Shown one piece after another: positions 27,881 through 35,789 of a stretch of DNA of 64,000 nt (positions are counted from its first letter, which is position 1; each line of letters begins with the position of its first letter). The stretch comes from Sphingomonas glacialis (lineage in GTDB: Bacteria > Pseudomonadota > Alphaproteobacteria > Sphingomonadales > Sphingomonadaceae). Location: contig NZ_RCZC01000007.1 of the NCBI RefSeq assembly GCF_006439055.1, positions 124,001 through 188,000 of the forward strand, given 5' to 3'. A program made the translations under genes and the position numbers. A model generated the notes under the pieces. The model made no database searches. It was given only the letters and a program-made list of their open reading frames with translations, and was not told the origin of the DNA.

Positions 27881-28744
27881 ATGGCCAACCCGATCCTCCG
27901 CACCAAGCTCGCCACTGGCGAATTCTTCGTCGTCCCCGGCATCCACGACATGATCACCGCGGTGATCGCCAACAAGGTCGGCTTCGATATCGTCTATGGC
28001 ACCGGCTATTGGCTGACCGCCTCGGCGCTCGGCCTGCCCGATGCGGGGATCGCGAGCTACACGCAGATGGTCGACCGGATGGCAACGCTCGCACGCACCA
28101 GCACCGCGGCGCTGATTGCCGATGCCGACACCGGCTATGGCGGCCTGCTCAACGTCCATCACACCGTGAAGGGCTATGAAGCGGCGGGCGTCACCGCGGT
28201 CCAGCTCGAGGACCAGGAATTCCCCAAGAAGTGCGGTCACACGCCGTTCAAGCGCCTCATCAGCACCGAGGACATGGTCGAGAAGATCAAGGTCGCCTGC
28301 GACGCGCGCGACGACAAGGAGAACCTGCTCATCGTCGCCCGCACCGACGCGCGGCAGAGCGAGGGGCTCGACGGCGCGCTTCGCCGGCTCGAAGCCTATG
28401 CCAAGGCGGGCGCCGACGTGCTCTTCCCCGAGGCGATGCAGAGCGAGGAAGAGATGCGCACCGCCTGCGCCGCGTTCGACAAGCCGGTGATGGCCAATAT
28501 GGCGAACGGCGGCCTGACCCCGGTGCCGCAGGCCGATGTGCTCGCCGAGATCGGCTATGCCTTTGCGATCTACCCTTCGCTGACCAGCCTGGTGGCCGCG
28601 GCGGCGATCGAGAAGTCGTTGGTCGATCTCAAGGAGAAGGGCATTGGCGAGCCCGACGGCATCTTCAACTTCATGGAATTCTGCTCGCTGATCGGCTTCG
28701 ACGATGTCTGGGCGTTCGAGAAGAAGTGGGGCAAGGATCGGTAG
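27881..28744 (+). CDS. Isocitrate-lyase/PEP-mutase superfamily C-C lyase
   Basis: 287 aa TIM-barrel, the size of methylisocitrate and 2,3-dimethylmalate lyases. DADTGYGG (81-88) binds the metal; the flexible loop KKCGH (116-120) has the Cys118 base that marks lyases as opposed to phosphonomutases, and IVARTDA follows. Start ATG 27881 has AAGGACG upstream. It would split a 2-hydroxy-dicarboxylate into pyruvate or glyoxylate and a second acid. With the LeuC/LeuD pair it recalls the dimethylmalate dehydratase/lyase steps of anaerobic nicotinate breakdown, but that parallel is inference. Confidence 0.9.
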   Translation: MANPILRTKLATGEFFVVPGIHDMITAVIANKVGFDIVYGTGYWLTASALGLPDAGIASYTQMVDRMATLARTSTAALIADADTGYGGLLNVHHTVKGYEAAGVTAVQLEDQEFPKKCGHTPFKRLISTEDMVEKIKVACDARDDKENLLIVARTDARQSEGLDGALRRLEAYAKAGADVLFPEAMQSEEEMRTACAAFDKPVMANMANGGLTPVPQADVLAEIGYAFAIYPSLTSLVAAAAIEKSLVDLKEKGIGEPDGIFNFMEFCSLIGFDDVWAFEKKWGKDR

Positions 28745-28753
28745 CCCTTTTTC

Positions 28754-28853
28754 GCCCCTCCCCTTGAGGGGAGGGGTTGGGGGTGGGGGAAGTCTCACCG
28801 AGACGGGCGCCCGTTACGGCCCCACCCCAACCCCTCCCCTGAAGGGGAGGGGC
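28754..28853. repeat. C/G-rich bipartite repeat, copy 1 of 4
   Basis: CCCCTCCCCTTGAGGGGAGG followed by TTGGGGGTGGGG, then a 30-nt spacer and the inverted counterpart CCCCACCCCAACCCCTCCCC. Each half is a hairpin and the halves pair with each other. Related copies occur at 30907, 34631 and 37054. Confidence 0.8.
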
Positions 28854-28877
28854 TTACGCGTTTCGAGGAAGCAACCC

Positions 28878-29990
28878 ATGAGCATCGAAATCACCGCAGC
28901 CGTCCTCGCGCAAAGCGGCGACCACGCCCGCCCGTACGCGGACAGCCCCCCGCTCGCGGTGAAGGCGCTCACGCTCGCCGACCCCAAGCCCGGCGAACTG
29001 CTCGTCCGGATCGACGCCGCTGGCATCTGCCATTCGGATCTCTCGGTCATCAACGGCGATCGCCCGCGCCCGATGCCGATGGCGCTCGGCCATGAGGCCG
29101 CCGCGACGATCGTCGCGCTCGGCAACCCCGATGACAAACACTTCGCGGTCGGCGACCAGGTCGTGCTCGTCTTTCTGCCGTCGTGCGGCGAATGCGTCGC
29201 CTGTGCCTCGGGCGAGGGGTATCTCTGCCCCAACGCCGCCGCCGCCAACGGCCGGGGCGAGCTCATGCACGGCGGCTCGCGCCTGTCGGAGGGCGCTGTG
29301 ACGGTGCACCACCATCTCGGCGTCTCCGCCTTCGCGACGCACGCCGTCATCGATCGCCGCTCGGCGGTGAAGGTCGATCGCGACATCCCGTCCGAGACCG
29401 CCGCTTTGTTCGGCTGCGCGGTGCTGACCGGCGTCGGCGCGGTGATGAACACGGCGCAGGTCCGCCCGGGCGAGAGCGTCCTGGTCTACGGCCTCGGCGG
29501 CGTCGGCCTCGCCGCTTTGCTCGGCGCGCTCGCCGCTGGCGCGCAGCCGGTCACTGCAATCGATCCGTCCCCTGAGAAGCGTGCGCTCGCGCTCGAACTC
29601 GGCGCGGCGATGGCGGTCGCGCCCGACGAAGCCGACACGCTTCCCAAGACCGACGTCGTGATCGAGACCGTCGGCAAGGCCGTCGTCCTCGCCGCCGCGT
29701 ATGGCGCCGCGCGCCGCGGTGGCCGCGTCGTCACGGTCGGCCTGCCCAATCCGTCCGAAAAGCTCGAAATCTCGGCCCTGTCCCTGGTCGCCGACGGCAA
29801 GACGCTGACGGGGAGCTATATGGGCTCGTCGATCCCGAGCCGTGACATTCCGCGCTATGTCGCTTTGTGGCGCGCGGGACGCCTGCCGGTCGAACGCCTG
29901 CTCACCTCGATCAGCCCGCTTTCCGAGATCAACGGCCTGATGGACAAACTCGCCAGCGGCGCTGCCATCCGGCAGGTGGTCAAGCCCTGA
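28878..29990 (+). CDS. Zinc-dependent alcohol dehydrogenase
   Basis: 370 aa medium-chain dehydrogenase. Catalytic zinc ligands C51 (GICHSD) and H72/E73 (GHE), structural zinc cysteines C103, C106, C109 and C117 in SCGECVACASGEGYLC, and the nucleotide loop YGLGGVGLAAL are intact. Start ATG 28878 lies just after a C/G-rich repeat. LSVINGDRPRPMPMALGHE and the hydrophobic pocket resemble the broad benzyl/aryl-alcohol or class III-like group. It would oxidise an alcohol intermediate or reduce an aldehyde; the three ALDHs of the island could accept its product. Confidence 0.92.
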   Translation: MSIEITAAVLAQSGDHARPYADSPPLAVKALTLADPKPGELLVRIDAAGICHSDLSVINGDRPRPMPMALGHEAAATIVALGNPDDKHFAVGDQVVLVFLPSCGECVACASGEGYLCPNAAAANGRGELMHGGSRLSEGAVTVHHHLGVSAFATHAVIDRRSAVKVDRDIPSETAALFGCAVLTGVGAVMNTAQVRPGESVLVYGLGGVGLAALLGALAAGAQPVTAIDPSPEKRALALELGAAMAVAPDEADTLPKTDVVIETVGKAVVLAAAYGAARRGGRVVTVGLPNPSEKLEISALSLVADGKTLTGSYMGSSIPSRDIPRYVALWRAGRLPVERLLTSISPLSEINGLMDKLASGAAIRQVVKP

Positions 29991-30012
29991 AACTATCCAG
30001 AAACGGCGGGTA

Positions 30013-30033
30013 ACTATCCGACAGGCGGATAGT
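30013..30033. promoter_or_regulatory. Island dyad site A, perfect palindrome before iclR
   Basis: ACTATCCG-ACAGG-CGGATAGT: perfect 8-bp arms, 76 nt upstream of the IclR-family start. It is the most symmetric member of the dyad family, as expected for an autoregulatory operator. A further half-site ACTATCC lies at 29992-29998, and GCTATG near 30062 could be a -10. Confidence 0.7.
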
Positions 30034-30108
30034 CGTTGCCACGTGTCGGTCATTGGCGCACGCTATGTCATGTTGGTGTAATCAACACGTCATCGGAGAG
30101 ACGCGACC

Positions 30109-30897
30109 ATGGAAAAAGGTGTTCCTATCCGCTCGATCGGCCGATCGATCGCCGCCTTGAAGGCGATCAACCGGCACGGCTCGCTGTCGATGATGGAAAT
30201 TTCGAAGGCGTCGGCTGTCCCCTATCCGACCGCGTGTCGGATCGTGCAGACGTTGCTCTATGAAGGCCTGATCGAGCAGGAGCCCGCCCGCAAGCGCTAC
30301 CGCCCGACCGCGCTCGTCCAGACGCTGTCGCACGGTTTTCAGCAGGACAATCATCTGGTCCGCGCCGCGCGGCCGCACATCGTCGCGCTGACGAAGAAGG
30401 TCGGCTGGCCGGTGTCGATCGCGACGCGGGTCGGGCGTAACATGATGCTGCGCGATTCGACCCACGCCAACACCTCGCTGACCTTCGAGCAATATTATCC
30501 CGGCTTCACGCTGCCGATCCTCGACAGCGCCTCGGGCAAATTGTCGATGGCGTTCGCGCCCGATGACGAGCGCGAGATGATCATGAAATGGATGCGCGTT
30601 TCGCAGGAGATCGACCTGCAATATCTCGCCACCGCCGAGGCGAGCCTCGACGTCGAGCGGATCCGCGAGCGCGGCTATGCGGTGCAGGGGCGCAACCATT
30701 TCAACCGCACGCCGGGCAAGACCACCTCGATCGCGGTGCCGATCTTCCATAACGGGATGTTCGAGGCGGCGATGACGATGGTGTTCTTCGTCACCGCGAT
30801 GAAGCTGGATACGGCGCTGGATACGTATCTCGAGGACCTGAAGGCGGCTGCTGCTGCGATCAGCCATGATTTGAGTGACGTTTCCGGGGAAGCCTGA
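30109..30897 (+). CDS. IclR-family transcriptional regulator
   Basis: 262 aa. The winged HTH is at residues 8-70 (RSIAALKAINRHGSLSMMEI, then SAVPYPTACRIVQTLLYEGLI), and the effector-binding GAF-like domain follows, with LPILDSASGKLSMAFAP and the C-terminal SIAVPIFHNG typical of IclR/MhpR-type proteins. Such regulators often activate aromatic catabolic operons with a pathway ligand. It sits in the middle of the island between operons on both strands and has the best copy of the shared dyad just upstream, which makes it the leading candidate for the island regulator. That link is inferred, not shown. Confidence 0.93.
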   Translation: MEKGVPIRSIGRSIAALKAINRHGSLSMMEISKASAVPYPTACRIVQTLLYEGLIEQEPARKRYRPTALVQTLSHGFQQDNHLVRAARPHIVALTKKVGWPVSIATRVGRNMMLRDSTHANTSLTFEQYYPGFTLPILDSASGKLSMAFAPDDEREMIMKWMRVSQEIDLQYLATAEASLDVERIRERGYAVQGRNHFNRTPGKTTSIAVPIFHNGMFEAAMTMVFFVTAMKLDTALDTYLEDLKAAAAAISHDLSDVSGEA

Positions 30898-30906
30898 CGA
30901 CTCTAA

Positions 30907-31010
30907 GCCCCTCCCCTTCAGGGGAGGGGTTGGGGTGGGGCTGTGCCTTCTAAGCGGGCTCTCGGTGAGACACTGCCCCACCCCCAACCCCTCCCCTAAA
31001 GGGGAGGGGC
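30907..31010. repeat. C/G-rich bipartite repeat, copy 2 of 4
   Basis: CCCCTCCCCTTCAGGGGAGG half plus its inverted counterpart ending CCCCTAAAGGGGAGGGG, between the convergent iclR and ALDH genes, where it may serve as a two-way transcription end. Confidence 0.8.
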
Positions 31011-31019
31011 TAAGAAGAA

Positions 31020-32543
31020 TTACAGCCGAACCGTAACCGCCTTGGTCTCGAGATACCCCTCCAGACTCTCCTGCCCGAACTCACGCCCCCAACCTGATTG
31101 CCCATAGCCGCCGAACGGAATGTTCGTGCCTACCGCACCGTGGCAATTGACCGACACATGCCCCGCGCGGATCCGCGCGACGAGCTTGTGCGCCCAGCCC
31201 AGATTTTGCGTCCACACGCTGCCCGACAGCCCGAACGGCGTATCGTTGGCAAGCTTAGCGATCGCATCGAGATCGGTGCCCTCGAAGCGCTGGATCGCCA
31301 TCACCGGCCCGAAGATCTCCTCGCGCACCACGCGCATGTCGCGGGTCGTGTTGGTGAAGATCGTCGGCTCGACGAAATTGCCCGGCCGCTCGAGCCGCTT
31401 GCCACCCGCGACGAGCGTCGCGCCCTCGGCGACCGCGCCTTCGATAAAGCCCATCACCTTGTCGGTCTGGACTTGCGAGATCAGCGGCCCCTGCATCGAG
31501 GTTGGGTCGAGCCCGTGGCCGAGCGTCATCCCCTGCGAGAACTGCACCAGCCCCTCGACCAAAGCGTCGTGAATGTCGACATGGACGAAGATCCGCGTGC
31601 CCGCCATGCAGTTCTGGCCCTGCAGGAAGTAGGTCGCCATCGCCACGCCGGGGATCGCCAGCGCCAGATCGGCGTCGGGCATCACCACCACCGGCGATTT
31701 GCCGCCGAGCTCGAGCGTCACCTTCTTGAGATTACCCGTCGCGGCCTGGATGATGCGCTTGCCGGTCGCGGTCGAGCCGGTGAAGGAGATCTTGTCGACG
31801 TCGGGATGCTCGGACAGCGCCTGGCCGACCGTCGCGCCGAGGCCGTTGACGATGTTGACGACGCCCGCCGGAAAGCCCGCCTCGAGCAGCAGGTCACCGA
31901 GCAGCAGCATCGACAGCGGGGTTTCCTCCGACGGCTTGATCACGATCGTGCAGCCTGCCGCGAGCGCGGGCGAGAGCTTGAGGATCGCCATCGCCAGCGG
32001 CACGTTCCACGGCGTGATCTGCGCAACGACCCCGACCGGCTCCTTGACGGTATAGGTCAGCGCCTCGGCTTCGGCGGCGACATGGCGCGGCGGGGCGATC
32101 GTCGTGCCCTGAATGCGCATGATCGACCCGGCATAATAGTCGACCATCTCGACACAATTATCGACGCACAGCCCGGCGATGAAGCGCGGCATCCCATTGT
32201 CGATCACCTCGAGCTCGGTCAGCAGCGCAGCATGTTCCGCGATCAGCCGTGCGAAGCGGGTGAGGAGGGCGGTGCGCTCGGCGACGCTGAGGCGCGACCA
32301 CGGCCCCTCGAACGCGCGGCGCGCGGCGGCGACCGCGCGATCGACATCGCCCGCAGTGCCGATCGCGAACTCGGTCAGCACCAGGCCGGTCGCCGGATCG
32401 CGCGTTTCCATCGTCTCGCCGGTCTCGCCATCGACCCACAGGCCGTCGATCAGCAGCTTGTGCTTGCGGTCGAGAAAGGCGCGCGTCTGCGGCGCGATCA
32501 GGTGGCCGTCGAACGGCGCAATGTTGGGCGTAAGGGCGTTCAT
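31020..32543 (-). CDS. Aldehyde dehydrogenase
   Basis: 507 aa. Catalytic E278 (VTLELGGKSP) and C312 (QGQNCMAGTR); ITPWNVPL and SFTGST are conserved. The Q-N-C context in place of G-Q-V/S-C and the C-terminal NIPFGGYGQSGWGREFG are typical of the phenylacetaldehyde/vanillin-like group. Start is ATG 32543, which overlaps the stop of the flavin hydroxylase (ATGA). Third gene of the coupled operon deacetylase-like, hydroxylase, ALDH. It probably oxidises an aldehyde arising after ring hydroxylation. Confidence 0.92.
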   Translation of the reverse strand: MNALTPNIAPFDGHLIAPQTRAFLDRKHKLLIDGLWVDGETGETMETRDPATGLVLTEFAIGTAGDVDRAVAAARRAFEGPWSRLSVAERTALLTRFARLIAEHAALLTELEVIDNGMPRFIAGLCVDNCVEMVDYYAGSIMRIQGTTIAPPRHVAAEAEALTYTVKEPVGVVAQITPWNVPLAMAILKLSPALAAGCTIVIKPSEETPLSMLLLGDLLLEAGFPAGVVNIVNGLGATVGQALSEHPDVDKISFTGSTATGKRIIQAATGNLKKVTLELGGKSPVVVMPDADLALAIPGVAMATYFLQGQNCMAGTRIFVHVDIHDALVEGLVQFSQGMTLGHGLDPTSMQGPLISQVQTDKVMGFIEGAVAEGATLVAGGKRLERPGNFVEPTIFTNTTRDMRVVREEIFGPVMAIQRFEGTDLDAIAKLANDTPFGLSGSVWTQNLGWAHKLVARIRAGHVSVNCHGAVGTNIPFGGYGQSGWGREFGQESLEGYLETKAVTVRL

Positions 32544-33691
32544 ATCGCGACGGTCCTGCAATCATAGTCGAAGAGACCGAGGCTCTCTTCGTCCTTCATC
32601 GCGCCGATCCCGAACATCGCCGCGTCGGGGCTCTGCATGCGATCGGCATTGGCGTTGGATTCGGCCTGGATGAAGGTCGCGCGGTCGTGCCGTGCGGCGA
32701 CATAGCGGGCGAGGCCATCGGCGATCGTGTCCGATCCTCCCAGCGCGCGGGCGAGCACGACGGCATCCTCGATCGCGCAGGCGGCACCGTGGCCGAGGAA
32801 CGGCGTCATCGCGTGTGCGGCATCGCCGAGGAGCGCCACATTGCCGTCGACGGTCCAGTCGGCCAGCGGAGAGCGCGCGTTGATCGCCCATTTGTAGAGC
32901 GGCACCTTTGCGGCGGCGGCGATCATCGCCTGCACCTCGTCGCACCAGCCGGCATAGGTCGCGGCGAGGTCGGCCGGGGCGGCGGGCAGCGTCCAGCCAT
33001 CGTCGGTCCAGCCGTCCTGCCGCGCGAAGAACACCATGTTGAGCAGCGTCCCGCCGCGCACCGGATAGCGCGTGATCATCTTGCCCGGGCCGATATGGAT
33101 GCCGGGCCATTCGGTGACGCCGCGCACCGCATCGTCGACCGGCACCAGGGCGCGCCAGGCGACGTGGCCGGTGAAATGCGCGGGGACGGTCTCGAAGCGC
33201 TTGCGCACGACCGACTTCAGGCCATCCGCGCCGATGATCACATCGCCTTCGACGCGGCTGCCGTCGTGCAGGATTACCGTGGTGCCTTCGGTATCGACCG
33301 CCCCGGCGTTGGTCCGCAGCTCGACCCCCGCGGCGCGCGCCGCCTTGAGCAGTTGCGCATGGAGATCGGCGCGGTGGATCGTCACATAGGGCGCGCCATA
33401 TTTCGCGCGCGCGCTGGCGCGTTCCATCGGCACGAGGACGCGGCCGTCCTCCCAATGCTGGATGCGCTGGCGCTTGGGCTCGACGCCCGCCGCGGCCGCG
33501 TCTTCCATCACGCCGATGTAATCGAGGCCCTTCATTGCGTTGGGCGACAGCGTCACCCCCGCGCCGATATCCCCGAACTGCGGCGCCGCCTCGAGCAAGG
33601 TCACCGCGAACCCCGCCTGCGCGATCGCGGCGGCGGCGGTGACGCCGCCGATCCCGCCGCCGACGATCGTGATCCGTTCGCTACGGCTCAT
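32540..33691 (-). CDS. FAD-dependent aromatic hydroxylase (6-hydroxynicotinate/salicylate type)
   Basis: 383 aa class A flavoprotein monooxygenase. FAD Rossmann motif GGGIGG (11-16), the DG motif GADGLKS (154-160) and the second FAD motif GDAAHAM (289-295) are complete. Closest in layout to NicC, salicylate and urate hydroxylases, which put OH on an electron-rich or N-heteroaromatic ring, often with loss of carboxylate. It lies between a PuuE-like hydrolase and an ALDH with ATGA overlaps on both sides. It likely starts or continues ring oxidation of the island substrate. Confidence 0.9.
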   Translation of the reverse strand: MSRSERITIVGGGIGGVTAAAAIAQAGFAVTLLEAAPQFGDIGAGVTLSPNAMKGLDYIGVMEDAAAAGVEPKRQRIQHWEDGRVLVPMERASARAKYGAPYVTIHRADLHAQLLKAARAAGVELRTNAGAVDTEGTTVILHDGSRVEGDVIIGADGLKSVVRKRFETVPAHFTGHVAWRALVPVDDAVRGVTEWPGIHIGPGKMITRYPVRGGTLLNMVFFARQDGWTDDGWTLPAAPADLAATYAGWCDEVQAMIAAAAKVPLYKWAINARSPLADWTVDGNVALLGDAAHAMTPFLGHGAACAIEDAVVLARALGGSDTIADGLARYVAARHDRATFIQAESNANADRMQSPDAAMFGIGAMKDEESLGLFDYDCRTVAI

Positions 33692-34602
33692 GCGAGCTGG
33701 CCGGGGATATGGCTTTCGTGATTCTGCAGATACCAGTCGGCGATCTCCTCGCGCGTCGCCCACCATACGCCGGACAGCGACTGCGCATGCTGGATGAACT
33801 CGCGGATCGCGCGGATCCGGTGCGCGCGGCCCGAGACGTGCGGGTGCAGCCCGACGTTCATGATGCGGCCGGTCGTGGCACCTTCCTCGTACAGCACGTC
33901 GAGTTCCTCGATCAGCGCCTGGGAGAACTGGTCGGTGGTGAAGTTCTTGCGCGTGATGAAGGTGAAATCGTTGATCTCGTTGGAGTAGGGCACCGACACG
34001 ATCGGTCCGTTCGGCGTCTTCAGCAGATACGGCTGATCGTCGTTCATGATGTCGCAGTAGAAGGTCGCGCCGTACTCGGCGAGGATGTCGGCGGTCTGCA
34101 GCGTGCCGCGCAAGCTCGACGACAGCCAGCCCTTCGATTTCCGCCCGGTGTGCTGCTCGAATGCGTCGAGCGTGCGCAGCACCACTTCGCGCTCCTTTGC
34201 CGGATCGCCCGCGAAGTTGGTGAGCAATTCGCCTTGCTCCCAATTGTGCGTCAGCAATTCCCAGCCGCGCATGAGCACCGCATCGGTCATCGCTTTCCGC
34301 CGCTCGAAAGTAACCGCGTTGGTCGTGCAACTCGCCTTGGCGCCAAGTTCGTCGAACAGGTCGAACAGCCGCCAGATGCCGACGCGCTGGCCATATTCGC
34401 GCCAGGAGTAATTCGGGAAATCGGGCACGTTGCCCGGCAGGATGTCGGGCAGGATCGACGGGCCGCCGGCATAATAGGGCTTGTCGGTATCCTTGGTGAG
34501 ATCCCAGGTCTCGAGGTTGAAGGTCAGGATCAGCGCGACGCGCGCGCCGTTCGGCCACACCAGCGGCTGGCGCTCGGGCAAGGGGATGTAGTTGTAGTCC
34601 AT
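33688..34602 (-). CDS. PuuE-like polysaccharide-deacetylase-fold hydrolase (3 of 3)
   Basis: 304 aa from ATG 34602, preceded by GAGGAGCG. Landmarks: WPNGARVALILTFNLETWD, YGQRVGIWRLFDLFDELG, WELLTHNWEQGELL, GWLSSSLRGTLQTAD, ATFYCDIMNDDQPYLL and NVGLHPHVSGRAHR. It lacks the TFDDG motif of classic chitin/peptidoglycan deacetylases, as PuuE-type enzymes do, and has no export signal. First gene of the coupled operon with a flavin hydroxylase and an ALDH. A C-N bond hydrolase acting on a ring or amide is likely. Confidence 0.85.
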   Translation of the reverse strand: MDYNYIPLPERQPLVWPNGARVALILTFNLETWDLTKDTDKPYYAGGPSILPDILPGNVPDFPNYSWREYGQRVGIWRLFDLFDELGAKASCTTNAVTFERRKAMTDAVLMRGWELLTHNWEQGELLTNFAGDPAKEREVVLRTLDAFEQHTGRKSKGWLSSSLRGTLQTADILAEYGATFYCDIMNDDQPYLLKTPNGPIVSVPYSNEINDFTFITRKNFTTDQFSQALIEELDVLYEEGATTGRIMNVGLHPHVSGRAHRIRAIREFIQHAQSLSGVWWATREEIADWYLQNHESHIPGQLA

Positions 34603-34630
34603 GGGACGCTCCTCGAATTTCGGAACTCCG

Positions 34631-34731
34631 CTCCCTGGAAGGGAGGGGCTGGGGGTGGGTCGGTCTGAGGCCGGGGTCGCGTTCGACAACGGGCCTACCC
34701 ACCCCCGACCCCTCCCTTCCAGGGAGGGGAG
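34631..34731. repeat. C/G-rich bipartite repeat, copy 3 of 4 (diverged)
   Basis: CTCCCTGGAAGGGAGGGG plus CTGGGGGTGGG and the inverted counterpart ending CCCTTCCAGGGAGGGG. The central step of the hairpin has changed on both sides (CTTNAG to CTGGAAG) while pairing is kept. Confidence 0.75.
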
Positions 34732-34740
34732 GAACTTAGA

Positions 34741-35499
34741 TCAGCAATGCGCGAGCAAATGGCCGAAGCAATCGGCCTGGTCGGGGATCCCCATCGTGCG
34801 TAGCGCGTGCCAATAGGTCGCAGTGTTGATCGCGATCACCGGCTTTTCCAACCAGAATTCGGCAATCGCGGCGACCTGTGCAAACGCCAGGTTGGTCCCC
34901 GCCTGAATGACGGCGTCGACGCCCTCGGACACCGCGATCGCGGCATTCTTGAGTACCGCCTTAGATTCATGCGCGATCAGCATCGGCGAGGGGGATTTCA
35001 GGCCGATCAGATTGACCACCTCATAGCCCTGGTCCTCGAAGAACTTTTTCACATTGGCATCGCCGACCGGCATGTACGGCGTGATGATGCCGATCTTCCT
35101 GATCGGCTTGGCATCGGCCTCATACGCCTTGATCGCGGCATCGACCGCGGTCGATCCCATGATCACGGGAATGCCGCCGGTGCGCTCGAGCATCTTCTTG
35201 TGGAGCCGCTCCGCCCCTTCCGCGCCGTCCCAGAAGGTCTCGGCCGACATGCCCATGATGACGCAGCCCGGCTCCATCGACATCGAGATGTCTACCGCGC
35301 CGGAGGTCGAATCGCGGATCGTGTTGAGCATCACCATGAAGCTCGCATCGTCGGTCACCTTGGTATCGGGGATCGCGATGCGGCTGAAGTGATTGGTCAC
35401 GCCGCGCGGCTGCATCGCCGCGTATTCGGGTTCGACGCTGGTGTTGGTCGAGGGCGCGACCACCGCGAACTTCATTCGGTGTCCCAGGGAATCGACCAT
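34741..35499 (-). CDS. Asp/Glu-racemase superfamily protein, arylmalonate decarboxylase/maleate isomerase-like, no catalytic Cys
   Basis: 252 aa. The fold is shown by FAVVAPSTNTSVEPEY, GCVIMGMSAETFWDGAEGA, IGIITPYMPVGDANV, FFEDQGYEVV and AGTNLAFAQVAAIAE, matching arylmalonate decarboxylase and maleate isomerase. These enzymes use one or two cysteines; here the first site has Gly83 in MGMS (as AMDase has Gly74) and the second, where AMDase has Cys188, is Gly201 in QAGTNL. Both positions therefore lack Cys. Start ATG 35499 has GAAAGGCG upstream, and dyad site L is 74 nt away. It may be a decarboxylase, isomerase or hydrolase by another mechanism, or a binding protein. Confidence 0.85.
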   Translation of the reverse strand: MVDSLGHRMKFAVVAPSTNTSVEPEYAAMQPRGVTNHFSRIAIPDTKVTDDASFMVMLNTIRDSTSGAVDISMSMEPGCVIMGMSAETFWDGAEGAERLHKKMLERTGGIPVIMGSTAVDAAIKAYEADAKPIRKIGIITPYMPVGDANVKKFFEDQGYEVVNLIGLKSPSPMLIAHESKAVLKNAAIAVSEGVDAVIQAGTNLAFAQVAAIAEFWLEKPVIAINTATYWHALRTMGIPDQADCFGHLLAHC

Positions 35500-35572
35500 G
35501 CGCTCGCGCCTTTCAAGGTTGTTCGCCCGCCGAAGCATCCGCCGCGCGCCGACGAAAGCGCGCGCCACGCAC

Positions 35573-35589
35573 TCTCCGCATAGCGGTCA
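35573..35589. promoter_or_regulatory. Island dyad site L
   Basis: TCTCCG-CATAG-CGGTCA, 74 nt upstream of the arylmalonate-decarboxylase-like gene (minus strand). Both halves keep CCG/CGG; the right half equals that of sites F and G. Confidence 0.55.
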
Positions 35590-35658
35590 TCGCGGGCCCG
35601 GCGCGGCGCCAGTCGCAACCACCGGGGATCGCCGTGATATTTCGCAAGGGGACCGTTT

Positions 35659-35675
35659 TCCCCGGCAGACGGACA
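35659..35675. promoter_or_regulatory. Island dyad site I
   Basis: TCCCCG-GCAGA-CGGACA, 115 nt upstream of the flavin hydroxylase at 35790. With site L it gives one dyad per direction in this 290-bp divergent gap. Confidence 0.45.
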
Positions 35676-35789
35676 CTCCCGAGCCGCACGCGGACCCCGG
35701 CGCTGCGGCGTGGCTACGTGCCGATCCAAGAAACGCAGTGTCAGAAGCGGGGTAACGGTGTGCGGGGGACTTTGGGTAACGCTACCAGC

